Assembly: GCA_051892875.1 (NCBI GenBank)
Contig: JBJFGR010000020.1
Span: 13,750-77,749 of the forward strand
Length of the DNA stretch: 64,000 bases
Origin: JBJFGR01 sp051892875
GTDB lineage: Bacteria > Pseudomonadota > Gammaproteobacteria > Enterobacterales > Succinivibrionaceae
Reading direction: 5' to 3'
Shown here piece by piece: positions 16,228 through 24,645 of the stretch. Position 1 is the first letter of the stretch, and the number at the start of each line of letters is the position of its first letter. The translations under genes were made by a program, and so were the position numbers. Under the pieces are notes generated by a model that was not told where the DNA came from, searched no databases, and saw nothing but the letters and a program-made list of their open reading frames with translations.

Positions 16228-16998
16228 ATGGCGATAGTAGATAGCAATATAATGGATAATGTTGTTATTATCTTGGTTGATCCTAGTCATCCTGGTAATA
16301 TAGGATCTGCTGCTAGAGCAATGAAAACAATGGGATTAAAAGAATTAAGAATTGTTAAAAAAGAAAATATAATCAATAGCGATTCTATTGCCCTTGCAAA
16401 AGGTGCTAGAGATGTTTTAGAATCCGCAAAAATATATAATACATTAGATGATGCTTTAAAAGATATAACCCTAGTAGCAGGAACGTCTGCTCGTAGTAGA
16501 AGTATAGAATTGCCTTTATATCAACCACATGAAGCAGTTAAAAAAATAGCTGAACATGTAAGAAATGATAATAAGTGTGCTATTATTTTTGGGAGAGAAA
16601 GGACTGGTTTAACTAACGAAGAACTACAACGTTGTGATATACATGTTAACATTGATGCAAATCCTGACTATTCATCTCTTAATTTAGCAATGAGTGTTCA
16701 AGTTATTTCTTATGAATTACGCCAAATACTAATTACAGATAAAAAAGAGAAACCTCCTGTAAATAATGAATTTATTCGTAAACCTACACACGATGAAGTT
16801 GAAGCTTATTATGATTTTATAGAAAAAAATTTGCTTGAATGTGGTTTTTTGAAAGAAGGTCATAATGGCAAAGTAATGGGGCAGATTAGAAGAATATATG
16901 CCAAAGCTGATTTAACTTATCATGAATTAAGAATTCTGTATGGAATTTTAGCGACAATGCTAAAGTATGAAAAAAATGCTAATAGTATTAAATCATAG
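16228..16998 (+). CDS. trmJ: TrmJ, tRNA (Cm32/Um32) methyltransferase
   Basis: The protein has 256 residues (E. coli 246). SPOUT-fold signatures are clear: VDPSHPGNIGSAARAMKTMG, GTSARSR, IIFGRERTGLTNEEL and YSSLNLAMSVQVISYE. TrmJ methylates the ribose of tRNA residue 32. E. coli starts at the equivalent of the Met at 16252; the ATG at 16228 adds eight residues and has GAGGA 12 bases upstream. In E. coli trmJ lies just before iscRSUA-hscBA-fdx; here a different pair of genes follows. Confidence 0.93.
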   Translation: MAIVDSNIMDNVVIILVDPSHPGNIGSAARAMKTMGLKELRIVKKENIINSDSIALAKGARDVLESAKIYNTLDDALKDITLVAGTSARSRSIELPLYQPHEAVKKIAEHVRNDNKCAIIFGRERTGLTNEELQRCDIHVNIDANPDYSSLNLAMSVQVISYELRQILITDKKEKPPVNNEFIRKPTHDEVEAYYDFIEKNLLECGFLKEGHNGKVMGQIRRIYAKADLTYHELRILYGILATMLKYEKNANSIKS

Positions 16999-17022
16999 CA
17001 ATATAGTATAATATTGAAGATT

Positions 17023-17244
17023 ATGGTCTATCATTATAAAGTTGTAGGTATTGATTGTCCAATGTGCGCATTGAATATACAGCCAATATTACATAAACAT
17101 TTTAATTCAACTGAAGTTTTTGTGAATATATTTACTCATGTAGTAACTATAAATACTTGGCTAAATATAGAAGATGTAAATTTGACATTGGAATTGTGTC
17201 AAAAAGATTTTATGCACAATGTTAGATTTGTTAAATTAGAATAA
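17023..17244 (+). CDS. Small heavy-metal-associated-domain-like protein (CPMC motif)
   Basis: The protein has 73 residues from ATG 17023; a TTG three codons upstream is possible. The pattern YHYKVVGIDCPMCALNIQ followed by a helix and FVNIFTHVVTIN resembles the beta-alpha-beta-beta layout of HMA domains with their GMxCxxC metal site. A histidine pair (HKH) follows the motif. HMA proteins of this size are usually copper or zinc chaperones. It lies between trmJ and a Fur-like regulator, where E. coli has iscR. Metal or sulfur handling is inferred from motif and context; no function is known to me. Confidence 0.6.
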   Translation: MVYHYKVVGIDCPMCALNIQPILHKHFNSTEVFVNIFTHVVTINTWLNIEDVNLTLELCQKDFMHNVRFVKLE

Positions 17245-17264
17245 TTGATGCTATAGGGTGTTCT

Positions 17265-17738
17265 ATGACAAAATTAAATGACAATAAAGAATACATGAAT
17301 GAATGTTTTACAATTAATGCTGCAAAGACAGAGTGTATTAAAAAACTTAAAGAGCAATCAGTTAGATTATCTAAACAAAGATTGCAATTGCTTGATATTT
17401 TATTTTCTGGGACTTTTAATTGTACTAAAGAGTTATATTATATTGCTCAAGAACAAATACCAAATTTAGGTATGTCAACAGTATATAGATTTTTAAAAGT
17501 TTTATCAGACTTAGGTATAATATCGAACAATAAAATATTAGATATTAATTGTTATAATTGTCATTTTAATTTAGCCTCTTTTAAAGACAAAGAAGGTCGT
17601 GAGTTAAAAGCTGATGGTTTAAGTATTCAAGAGTTGGTAAGATTAGGATTAATAGTTAAAGGACTTATTAAATCAGAAGAAAAGATTGATGTAAAAGTTA
17701 TAGATGAAGGTTTTTATATAACAGTAAAAGACAAATAA
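17265..17738 (+). CDS. Fur-family transcriptional regulator, divergent metal domain
   Basis: The protein has 157 residues. Residues about 30-92 form a Fur-type winged helix (RLSKQRLQLLDILFSG, GMSTVYRFLKVLSDLGII). The C-terminal half does not contain the HHHDH cluster or the paired CxxC motifs of Fur/Zur/PerR; the only local cysteine group is NCYNCHFN near residue 100. It is therefore a degenerate or re-purposed Fur family member. ATG 17265 follows AGGG. It lies 20 bp after the CPMC protein and 80 bp before iscS, and may regulate either. The family call rests on the DNA-binding domain. Confidence 0.72.
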   Translation: MTKLNDNKEYMNECFTINAAKTECIKKLKEQSVRLSKQRLQLLDILFSGTFNCTKELYYIAQEQIPNLGMSTVYRFLKVLSDLGIISNNKILDINCYNCHFNLASFKDKEGRELKADGLSIQELVRLGLIVKGLIKSEEKIDVKVIDEGFYITVKDK

Positions 17739-17818
17739 ACTCATTTCTAGAATTTTTTTCAAAAGTGTACGATAATATAAAGTTAATTAATTATTTATTT
17801 TGAGTTAACTATATTATT

Positions 17819-18988
17819 ATGAAACTTCCTATTTATTTAGATTATGCAGCAACAACACCTGTAGATCCAAGAGTTGCTGAAAAAATGTGTTTTTGTTTGA
17901 CATTGGATGGAAATTTTGCAAACCCTGCTTCGAAATCTCATGTTTATGGATGGCAGGCTGCTGAAGCTGTGGATATAGCAAGAAATCAAATAGCAGATCT
18001 TATAGGTGCTGAATCAAGAGAAATAATTTTTACTTCAGGCGCTACTGAGAGTGATAATTTGGCAACAATTGGAGTTGCTCTAGCTCATAAGAATTCAAAT
18101 AGAAAAAAAATTATTACATCTATAATTGAACATAAAGCAATATTAGATCCATGTCATTATTTAGAAAATTTAGGTTATGAAGTAATATATTTAGTACCTA
18201 ATAAAGACGGTATTGTTACTCCAGAGCAACTTGAAGAATGTGTTGATGAAAATACATTATTAGTAAGTTTAATGCATGCAAATAATGAAATTGGAGTGGT
18301 ACAAGATATAGCTAAATTAGCAGAAATATCAAAAAAATGTGGCGCTTTGTTTCATAGTGATTGTGCTCAGAGTGCGGGGAAGATAGATATTAATGTAAAA
18401 AAAATGAAGGTTGATTATCTTTCATTATGTGCTCATAAGATATATGGTCCTAAGGGTATAGGTGCATTTTATGTAAGGCAGACATCTTTAAAACCTGAAG
18501 CTATTGTAAAGGGTGGTGGTCATGAAAGAGGAATGAGATCTGGAACTTTAGCGACTCATCAAATAGTAGGTATGGGGGAAGCTTTTGCAATAGCTAAAAA
18601 AGATATGAAAAAAGATAATGTTTATATGCAAAAATTACAGCAAAAACTTTATGAAGGTTTTGTTGGAATTGATGGAGTTTATATTAATGGTTCAATGAAT
18701 AACAGATTACCTAATAATTTAAATGTGACATTTACAGGTGTAAACGGCGAAAACTTCTTACTTGCTTTAAAAGATATTGCTGTTTCAACTGGTTCTGCAT
18801 GTACATCGGCTTCATTAAATCCATCTTATGTATTAAAAGCTCTTGGATTAAGTGATAATGATGCTCATAGTTCAATAAGATTTTCAATAGGAAGATTTAC
18901 CACAGAGGAAGAAATTGATTTTGTTATTGAGTATGTTAAAAATGAATATTTAAAACAAAAAATAAAAGGTGATTTATGGAAGATGTAA
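17819..18988 (+). CDS. iscS: IscS, cysteine desulfurase, C-terminally shortened
   Basis: The protein has 389 residues; E. coli IscS has 404. The N-terminus MKLPIYLDYAATTPVDPRV is nearly identical to E. coli. The PLP lysine is in CAHKIYGPKG (about residue 207) and the persulfide cysteine in STGSACTSASL (about 329). The sequence ends at GDLWKM, where E. coli continues for some 15 residues (from LWEM) that help dock IscU; that tail is missing. The stop overlaps the pepB start. IscS supplies sulfur for Fe-S clusters and tRNA thiolation. With no iscU, iscA, hscBA or fdx nearby, delivery to tRNA-thiolation partners may dominate. There is no clear ribosome binding site. Confidence 0.94.
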   Translation: MKLPIYLDYAATTPVDPRVAEKMCFCLTLDGNFANPASKSHVYGWQAAEAVDIARNQIADLIGAESREIIFTSGATESDNLATIGVALAHKNSNRKKIITSIIEHKAILDPCHYLENLGYEVIYLVPNKDGIVTPEQLEECVDENTLLVSLMHANNEIGVVQDIAKLAEISKKCGALFHSDCAQSAGKIDINVKKMKVDYLSLCAHKIYGPKGIGAFYVRQTSLKPEAIVKGGGHERGMRSGTLATHQIVGMGEAFAIAKKDMKKDNVYMQKLQQKLYEGFVGIDGVYINGSMNNRLPNNLNVTFTGVNGENFLLALKDIAVSTGSACTSASLNPSYVLKALGLSDNDAHSSIRFSIGRFTTEEEIDFVIEYVKNEYLKQKIKGDLWKM

Positions 18989-20298
18989 ACTTTTCAATAG
19001 CTGTAAGAATAGCATCAATTGATGATTTTAATGGAGCTAAATACCCTAAAGGAGCTTTTACAAGTTATGATCAAAATGGTATCAATATTCATATAGATTC
19101 ATCATTATATAAAGATTTAGAAAGTAAAAAATTCTTAAGATTGATTCAAAAAGCAGGAAAATTTGTAAAAAATCAAGGGTTTAAGGAAGCTGAATTAATA
19201 GATACTTCTTATTATACATGGAGTAAAGAGTCTTCTTACGCTTTTTGGCAAGGTTTTTACAATATAAAAAGTAAGTCGAATGTAAAGTTTACACATGAAG
19301 TTACAGAAGATAAAGATTTTAATAAGATGATATCTATTATAGATTGGTTAAAATCTACAATAAATTCAACTTCCACAGAGTTGACACCAGAAAGTTTTTT
19401 AGATTATATAAATAATTTAAACAACATTATAGGTAACCGTTTTACTGTTAAAGTTTATGAAGGTAATGAACTTTTAGAACAGGGGTTTATTGGTACTTAT
19501 ACAGTTGGTAAGGGGAGTATAAATAAGCCACGAGTATATGAGCTTGATTATAATCCTTTATCTGAAAATTCTAGTGTTTTTGTATCTCTAGTTGGAAAGG
19601 GAATAACGTTTGATACGGGTGGGTATAGTTTAAAACCTTCTGAATACATGAAATCTATGCATAGTGATATGGGAGGTAGCGCTACAGTAGCAGCATCATT
19701 TGCTATGCTTGCATATCAAGGTTTTAATAAAAGAATAAAAGCTTATTTGTGTTGCGCAGAAAATTGTGTATCAAGTTCAGCAATGAAAGTAGGGGATATT
19801 ATTAAATATTCAAATGGAGTTAGCGTTTGTATTGATAACACTGATGCGGAAGGGCGACTAGTATTAGCTGATGGATTGATAAAAGCTACTAATGAATCTG
19901 AGTATATTGTAGATGCGGCAACATTAACAGGATCGGCGAAGGTTGCATTAGGGAGAGATTATAATGCTATATTCTCACTTAATACAGAACTTGCAAATCA
20001 GATGTTGAAATCTTCTGAAGAAGAAAAAGAATATGCATGGGTATTGCCTTTCGCTGATTTTCATATAGATTGTGTAAAATCAGAAATAGCTGATATTACT
20101 AATTCTGTTGGCGGAGAGATACCAGGTGCTACAAGTGCTACAGCTTTTTTAAGTCACTTTGTTAAAAATAAAAGTAATTGGGTACATATTGATTTGTCTG
20201 CATCATATCAAAAGAGTTCAAATGATATATATAATGTAGGTGCAAAAGGTCATGGTGCTAGAATGATTGTTAATTTTATTAAAAAGTTGGCGCAGTAA
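18976..20298 (+). CDS. pepB: PepB, peptidase B (M17 leucyl aminopeptidase family)
   Basis: The protein has 440 residues (E. coli 427). The two-metal active site is seen as VGKGITFDTGGYSLKP, SDMGG and NTDAEGRLVLADGL, and YAFWQGFYNIKSKS matches the PepB N-domain. It trims N-terminal residues from peptides in the cytoplasm. Its ATG lies inside the last codons of iscS (13-base overlap). In E. coli pepB ends the isc operon; the direct iscS-pepB join here means the genes normally in between are absent at this locus. Confidence 0.93.
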   Translation: MEDVNFSIAVRIASIDDFNGAKYPKGAFTSYDQNGINIHIDSSLYKDLESKKFLRLIQKAGKFVKNQGFKEAELIDTSYYTWSKESSYAFWQGFYNIKSKSNVKFTHEVTEDKDFNKMISIIDWLKSTINSTSTELTPESFLDYINNLNNIIGNRFTVKVYEGNELLEQGFIGTYTVGKGSINKPRVYELDYNPLSENSSVFVSLVGKGITFDTGGYSLKPSEYMKSMHSDMGGSATVAASFAMLAYQGFNKRIKAYLCCAENCVSSSAMKVGDIIKYSNGVSVCIDNTDAEGRLVLADGLIKATNESEYIVDAATLTGSAKVALGRDYNAIFSLNTELANQMLKSSEEEKEYAWVLPFADFHIDCVKSEIADITNSVGGEIPGATSATAFLSHFVKNKSNWVHIDLSASYQKSSNDIYNVGAKGHGARMIVNFIKKLAQ

Positions 20299-20360
20299 AA
20301 ATAGGATAAATAGCACAAAAATAATATTTAAACCTTACAATATAAGATAGGTGATCACAT

Positions 20361-20395
20361 TTTTAAAAAGGACTTATTAATAAGTCCTTTATTCG
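20361..20395. terminator. Terminator-like perfect palindrome after pepB
   Basis: 24 bases (20367-20390) form a perfect palindrome, AAAGGACTTATT plus its complement, flanked by T on both sides. It ends the iscS-pepB transcript before ndk. Confidence 0.75.
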
Positions 20396-20448
20396 TTTTA
20401 TGCTATACACATATTTAATACAATAATTATAAAAAAGAGGTTTTTGTT

Positions 20449-20880
20449 ATGGCTATTGAAAGAACATTTTCTATTATTAAGCCTGATGTTGTCGCGAGAA
20501 ACTTAATAGGTGATATCTATCATCGTTTTGAAAATGCAGGTTTGCGTGTTGTTGCTGCTAAAATGGTTCATTTAAATCGTGCTGAAGCTGCGGGTTTTTA
20601 TGCCCATCTTCGTCATAAGCCTTTTTTTGAGGAATTATTAGATTTTATGATGTCTGGTCCAATAATGGTTCAGGTTTTAGAGGGAGAGAATGCTGTAAAA
20701 AGACATCGTGAGGTTATTGGAGAAACCGATCCGAAATTAGCAAGAGCTGGGTCTATCAGAGCAGATTATGCAGTTTCGATAGATCAGAATGCTGTTCATG
20801 GTTCTGATTGTTTAGATGCTGCAGCAAGAGAGATAGCGTATTTTTTTAGTGAAGAAGAGCTATGTCCTAGAACAAGGTAG
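20449..20880 (+). CDS. ndk: Nucleoside diphosphate kinase
   Basis: The protein has 143 residues, equal to E. coli. ERTFSIIKPDVVARN, the ATP-site regions and NAVHGSD, with the phosphorylated histidine, are present. It balances nucleoside triphosphate pools. GAGG precedes the ATG. In E. coli ndk lies a few genes from pepB, so this is a shortened version of the same neighbourhood. cobB begins three bases after its stop. Confidence 0.97.
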   Translation: MAIERTFSIIKPDVVARNLIGDIYHRFENAGLRVVAAKMVHLNRAEAAGFYAHLRHKPFFEELLDFMMSGPIMVQVLEGENAVKRHREVIGETDPKLARAGSIRADYAVSIDQNAVHGSDCLDAAAREIAYFFSEEELCPRTR

Positions 20881-20883
20881 CAT

Positions 20884-21624
20884 ATGAACTTTAGAAATAT
20901 TACTATTTTAACAGGAGCTGGTATATCAGCAGAATCTAGAATACCTGTATTTAGATCAGAAGATGGTTTGTGGGAACGGCATCGTGTAGAAGATGTTGCT
21001 ACTTATGAGGGGTTTTTGAGAAATAAAAGTTTAGTACATAGTTTTTATAATAATATGCGTAGAAACTTAAGTAGTATAAAACCTAATGCTGCTCATTTGA
21101 GTTTAGCCAAATTGCAGAAAGAATGGGATAATGGTGAAGTGTCTATTATTACCCAAAACATAGATGATTTACATGAAAGGGCAACACAAGAAATAGGAGT
21201 TAAAAATCCTAATTTGCTACATATGCATGGATCTTTATTGGAATTAGAATGTGAAAATTGTGGTTCTATTTTTAATTGGACCAAAGATTCTACTGAAGAT
21301 ACAGAATGTTTGAAATGTAATTCTAAAGCAATGAGACCTCGAATTGTTTGGTTTGGGGAAGTTCCTTTCTATATGGATAAAATTTATGATATTTTGAAAA
21401 ATACTGATTTATTTATTGTGATAGGTTCGTCAGGTGTTGTTTATCCAGCGGCAGGTTTTGCTCAATATACCCGAAGCTTGGGGGTTTTTAACTTAGAGTT
21501 TAATTTAGAAAAGTCAAAGCAATCATATTATTTTGATAAAGTTATTTATGGAAAAGCAGGGGAAGAACTTCCTGTTTTTGTAGATAATCTATTGAAAAAT
21601 AAAAACTTGTCTTTTTTGCAGTAA
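20884..21624 (+). CDS. cobB: CobB, NAD-dependent protein deacylase (sirtuin)
   Basis: The protein has 246 residues. TGAGISAESRIPVFR, LITQNID-type IITQNIDDLHERA and the HMHGSLLELEC segment with catalytic His are present. FYNNMRR keeps the Tyr and Arg of class III sirtuins, which favour succinyl-lysine as well as acetyl-lysine. Four zinc cysteines (CENC, CLKC) are complete, unlike the altered set in E. coli. It lies three bases after ndk, giving a two-gene unit. The start matches the shorter CobB isoform. Confidence 0.92.
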   Translation: MNFRNITILTGAGISAESRIPVFRSEDGLWERHRVEDVATYEGFLRNKSLVHSFYNNMRRNLSSIKPNAAHLSLAKLQKEWDNGEVSIITQNIDDLHERATQEIGVKNPNLLHMHGSLLELECENCGSIFNWTKDSTEDTECLKCNSKAMRPRIVWFGEVPFYMDKIYDILKNTDLFIVIGSSGVVYPAAGFAQYTRSLGVFNLEFNLEKSKQSYYFDKVIYGKAGEELPVFVDNLLKNKNLSFLQ

Positions 21625-21949
21625 AGAAACTGCTAAATTTTGAATAGATGTTTATATACTGATTTAGATGTAGCAGAAGTAATTACCGAATAAGATATGA
21701 ATATCAAGACGATTCAATTATTTATTTTAATGATAATATAAACTATTGCCAAAAATATTAAAATAATATATACTTCGGCAAATCTTTTTAAATAGTTGTA
21801 TCTATTAAAAGATGGTTTTTGTATAAAATTTTATGCAAAAGAAGTAGTTTATTTTTTCAAAAACACACACTAAATATATAAGAAAATACTGGGTGCCTTT
21901 TTGGTTAGTATTTTTGTTTAGTGGAGGCTTAACCCCTAGAGGATATATT
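21625..21949. other. Intergenic region cobB / rpsB with leader
   Basis: A weak composite hairpin at 21746-21781 with a short T run may end cobB. A TATAAA at 21822-21827 may be the rpsB -10, with no good -35 at normal spacing. The last 70 bases form the structured rpsB leader. Confidence 0.45.
21883..21949 (+). promoter_or_regulatory. Structured rpsB leader, candidate S2 autoregulatory site
   Basis: AAAATACT (21883-21890) pairs with AGTATTTT (21907-21914), and a GGAGG/CCCC pairing is possible just before the ribosome binding site. In gammaproteobacteria S2 represses rpsB-tsf through the rpsB leader. Assigning that role here is inference from position. Confidence 0.4.
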
Positions 21950-22702
21950 ATGTCAAACGTTTCTATGCGTGATATGCTAGATGCAGGCGTACACTTTGGT
22001 CACCAAACTCGTTACTGGAATCCTAAGATGAAGCAATACATCTACGGAGCTCGTAATGGTGTTCATATTATCAATCTTGAAAAGACTGTTGCATGTTTTG
22101 ATGATGCTTTAAACTTTATTAGCAATAAAGTTGCACACAAGGGTAAGGTTTTATTTGTTGGTACAAAGCGTGCTGCTGCAGAACAAGTTAAAGAAGCTGC
22201 TTTAAGCTGTGGTCAGTATTATGTTAATCACCGTTGGTTAGGTGGTATGTTAACTAATTGGAAGACAGTAAAGCAATCTATTAAGCGTCTAAAGGATTTA
22301 GAAAATCAGTCTACTGATGGCACTTTTGATAAGTTAACTAAGAAAGAAGCTTTAGAACGTACCCGTGAAATGGTTAAGTTAGAAAGAAGCTTAGGTGGTA
22401 TCAAGGATATGGGTGGTTTACCTGATGTTGTATTTATCATCGATGCTGAAGTAGAACACATTGCTATCAAAGAAGCTAACAATTTAGGTATTCCTGTTGT
22501 TGCTATTGTTGATACAAATTCAAATCCTGATGGTGTTAACTATGTTGTACCTGGTAACGATGATGCTATTAGAGCTATCAATCTTTATTTAGACAATGTT
22601 GCTAACATAATCAATTCTACTAAAGAATCTTTAACAAATGTTCAAGTTGAAGAACCTGTTGCAAAAGTTGAAGAAGTTGCAGTTGAAGCTGCTGCTGAAT
22701 AA
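21950..22702 (+). CDS. rpsB: 30S ribosomal protein S2
   Basis: The protein has 250 residues (E. coli 241). MRDMLDAGVHFGHQTRYWNPKM and NHRWLGGMLTNWKT are diagnostic. An in-frame ATG-like extension upstream encodes no S2 sequence; AGAGGA and homology fix the start at 21950. The alanine/glutamate-rich tail is variable in the family. Strong codon bias (AAG, GGT, CGT) fits high expression. It pairs with tsf downstream. Confidence 0.97.
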   Translation: MSNVSMRDMLDAGVHFGHQTRYWNPKMKQYIYGARNGVHIINLEKTVACFDDALNFISNKVAHKGKVLFVGTKRAAAEQVKEAALSCGQYYVNHRWLGGMLTNWKTVKQSIKRLKDLENQSTDGTFDKLTKKEALERTREMVKLERSLGGIKDMGGLPDVVFIIDAEVEHIAIKEANNLGIPVVAIVDTNSNPDGVNYVVPGNDDAIRAINLYLDNVANIINSTKESLTNVQVEEPVAKVEEVAVEAAAE

Positions 22703-22722
22703 TAAGCGTTTTAATTAATTAC

Positions 22723-22756
22723 AGAAGATCGGAGGGGGTAAACCTTTCGATCTTCT
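22723..22756 (+). promoter_or_regulatory. Hairpin between rpsB and tsf
   Basis: A 14-pair stem (22723-22736 with 22743-22756, some G-U pairs) has no T tract behind it. An intercistronic structure between rpsB and tsf is also known in E. coli, where it tunes EF-Ts output. Confidence 0.6.
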
Positions 22757-22782
22757 TCGAAATTTATAAAGGAATACTGAAT

Positions 22783-23685
22783 ATGGCGAATATTACAGCT
22801 GCTCTTGTAAAAGAATTACGTGAACGTACTGGCGCTGGCATGATGGATTGTAAGAAAGCATTAGTAGAAGCTAATGGTGATATCGAACTTGCAATTGATA
22901 ACATGCGTAAAAATGGTCAAGCAAAGGCTGCTAAGAAAGCTGGTCGTGTAACAGCTGAAGGTGTTATTGTTTCTGCTTCAAATGGCTCAAAGACTTTAAT
23001 TATGGAAGTTAACTGTGAAACTGACTTTGTAGCAAAAGATGCAAGCTTTAATGAATTTTGTGCTAATGTAGCAAAGATTGCTTTAGAAAACAATGTTACT
23101 GAAGTAGAAGCTTTAAAGGCACTTCCATACGTTGGAACTTCTGATACAGTAGATGTTACTTTAAATAATTTAATTGCTAAAATTGGTGAAAATATGAGCT
23201 TACGCCGTATTGCTGTTATAGAAGGTAGCAATGTAGGTTTATATATCCACGGTAACAAGCGTATCGGCGTATTAGTTGACATGGAAGGTGGTGATCAGGA
23301 AGTTGCTAAAGATGTAGCAATGCATATTTGTGGCTGTAATCCATTATATGTAAATCCTGAAGATGTTCCTGCTGAAAAAGTTGAACATGAACGCCAGATT
23401 CAAATTGATATCGCAATGAAAGAAAATGAAGAAGCTGCTAAGCCAAAGCCAAAGGATATTATCGAAAAGATGATTAATGGTCGTATGGCTAAATACACAG
23501 GTGAAATTTCATTAACTTCACAACCATTTGTAAAAGATCCTGAAATTAAAGTTGGCGCATTATTAAAGAGCAAAGGTGCTACTGTTAAATCTTTCATTCG
23601 TATGCAAGTGGGTGAAGGTATTGAAAAGCAAGTAGTTGATTTTGCAGCTGAAGTTGCTGCACAAGTTGCTGCTGCTAGTAAGTAA
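22783..23685 (+). CDS. tsf: Elongation factor Ts
   Basis: The protein has 300 residues (E. coli 283). The N-terminal UBA-like domain with LRERTGAGMMDCKKALVEANGD and the core motif NCETDFVAKD are typical. EF-Ts recharges EF-Tu with GTP. It is the second gene of rpsB-tsf, followed by a strong terminator. The C-terminal subdomain carries a few extra residues. Confidence 0.97.
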   Translation: MANITAALVKELRERTGAGMMDCKKALVEANGDIELAIDNMRKNGQAKAAKKAGRVTAEGVIVSASNGSKTLIMEVNCETDFVAKDASFNEFCANVAKIALENNVTEVEALKALPYVGTSDTVDVTLNNLIAKIGENMSLRRIAVIEGSNVGLYIHGNKRIGVLVDMEGGDQEVAKDVAMHICGCNPLYVNPEDVPAEKVEHERQIQIDIAMKENEEAAKPKPKDIIEKMINGRMAKYTGEISLTSQPFVKDPEIKVGALLKSKGATVKSFIRMQVGEGIEKQVVDFAAEVAAQVAAASK

Positions 23686-23702
23686 TATTTTTTGATAATA
23701 TT

Positions 23703-23737
23703 AAAACCCAATAACTTTTAGGTTGTTGGGTTTTTTT
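23703..23737 (+). terminator. Terminator after tsf
   Basis: A 13-pair stem with one G-U (23703-23715 with 23722-23734) and a six-base loop ends in seven T. Confidence 0.92.
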
Positions 23738-23891
23738 ATTAATATTTAATACTTTATTATTTTTGATAATAATTTTAATATTAGTTTTTATTTAAAGTGT
23801 TTTATCTATCTCATTAATCTATTATAATATTAACCATTTTAAATCTGTGTGAAATTTATTACTAAAGCAAGTATTGAGAGAGTATGTTCTT

Positions 23892-24608
23892 ATGGGTTCA
23901 GATATTCGTTATAAAAGAGTATTATTAAAGCTGAGTGGTGAAGCTCTTGAAGGAAAAGAAAGTTTTGGGATAGATCCCGAAGTGTTGGAAAGAACTGCTA
24001 ATGATATCAAGGAAATAGTAGAATTAGGTGTCGAAGTTGGTTTAGTTATTGGTGGTGGTAATATTTTTCGTGGGGCAAAGTTAGCTAAGGCTGGTTTAAA
24101 TCGTGTTGTTGGTGATCATATGGGAATGCTAGCAACAGTAATGAATGGATTGGCAATGCGAGATGCTTTGTACAGAAATGGTGTTGCTGCAACACTAATG
24201 TCAGCTATTCCTCTTCAAGGTGTTTGTTCACCATACTCTTGGACCGATGCAATTCATGATTTAAAGGATAATAGAGTTGTTATAATGTCTGCAGGTACAG
24301 GTAATCCTTTTTATACCACTGACAGTGCTGCCATATTAAGAGGTATTGAGATTGAAGCTGATATGGTAATAAAAGGTACAAAAGTTGATGGCGTATATAG
24401 TTCTGACCCTATGATTGATAAAGATGCAACATTATACCACTCTTTATCATACCAAGAAGTTGTTGAAAAAGAATTAAAGGTTATGGATCTTAGTGCATTT
24501 ATTTTGGCAAGAGATCATAAAATGCCTATAAGTGTATTTAATATGAACAAACCTGGCGCGTTATTACGAGTTATTCGTGGTGAAGAAGAAGGTACTCTAA
24601 TTAAATAG
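23892..24608 (+). CDS. pyrH: UMP kinase
   Basis: The protein has 238 residues from ATG 23892 (E. coli 241). YKRVLLKLSGEALEG, VIGGGNIFRG and AFILARDHKMPISVFNMN identify PyrH. A TTG at 23874 would add six residues unlike the family. The enzyme makes UDP from UMP and ATP. TATAAT at 23823-23828 is a possible -10 with a weak -35. It starts a run of closely spaced genes, pyrH to accA. Confidence 0.95.
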   Translation: MGSDIRYKRVLLKLSGEALEGKESFGIDPEVLERTANDIKEIVELGVEVGLVIGGGNIFRGAKLAKAGLNRVVGDHMGMLATVMNGLAMRDALYRNGVAATLMSAIPLQGVCSPYSWTDAIHDLKDNRVVIMSAGTGNPFYTTDSAAILRGIEIEADMVIKGTKVDGVYSSDPMIDKDATLYHSLSYQEVVEKELKVMDLSAFILARDHKMPISVFNMNKPGALLRVIRGEEEGTLIK

Positions 24609-24645
24609 TATTTTTATTTATTTATTATTATACAGGACTAAAACC

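Noticed and set aside
22917..23282. 121-residue minus-strand frame
   Set aside because: Fully inside tsf on the opposite strand; no recognisable protein.
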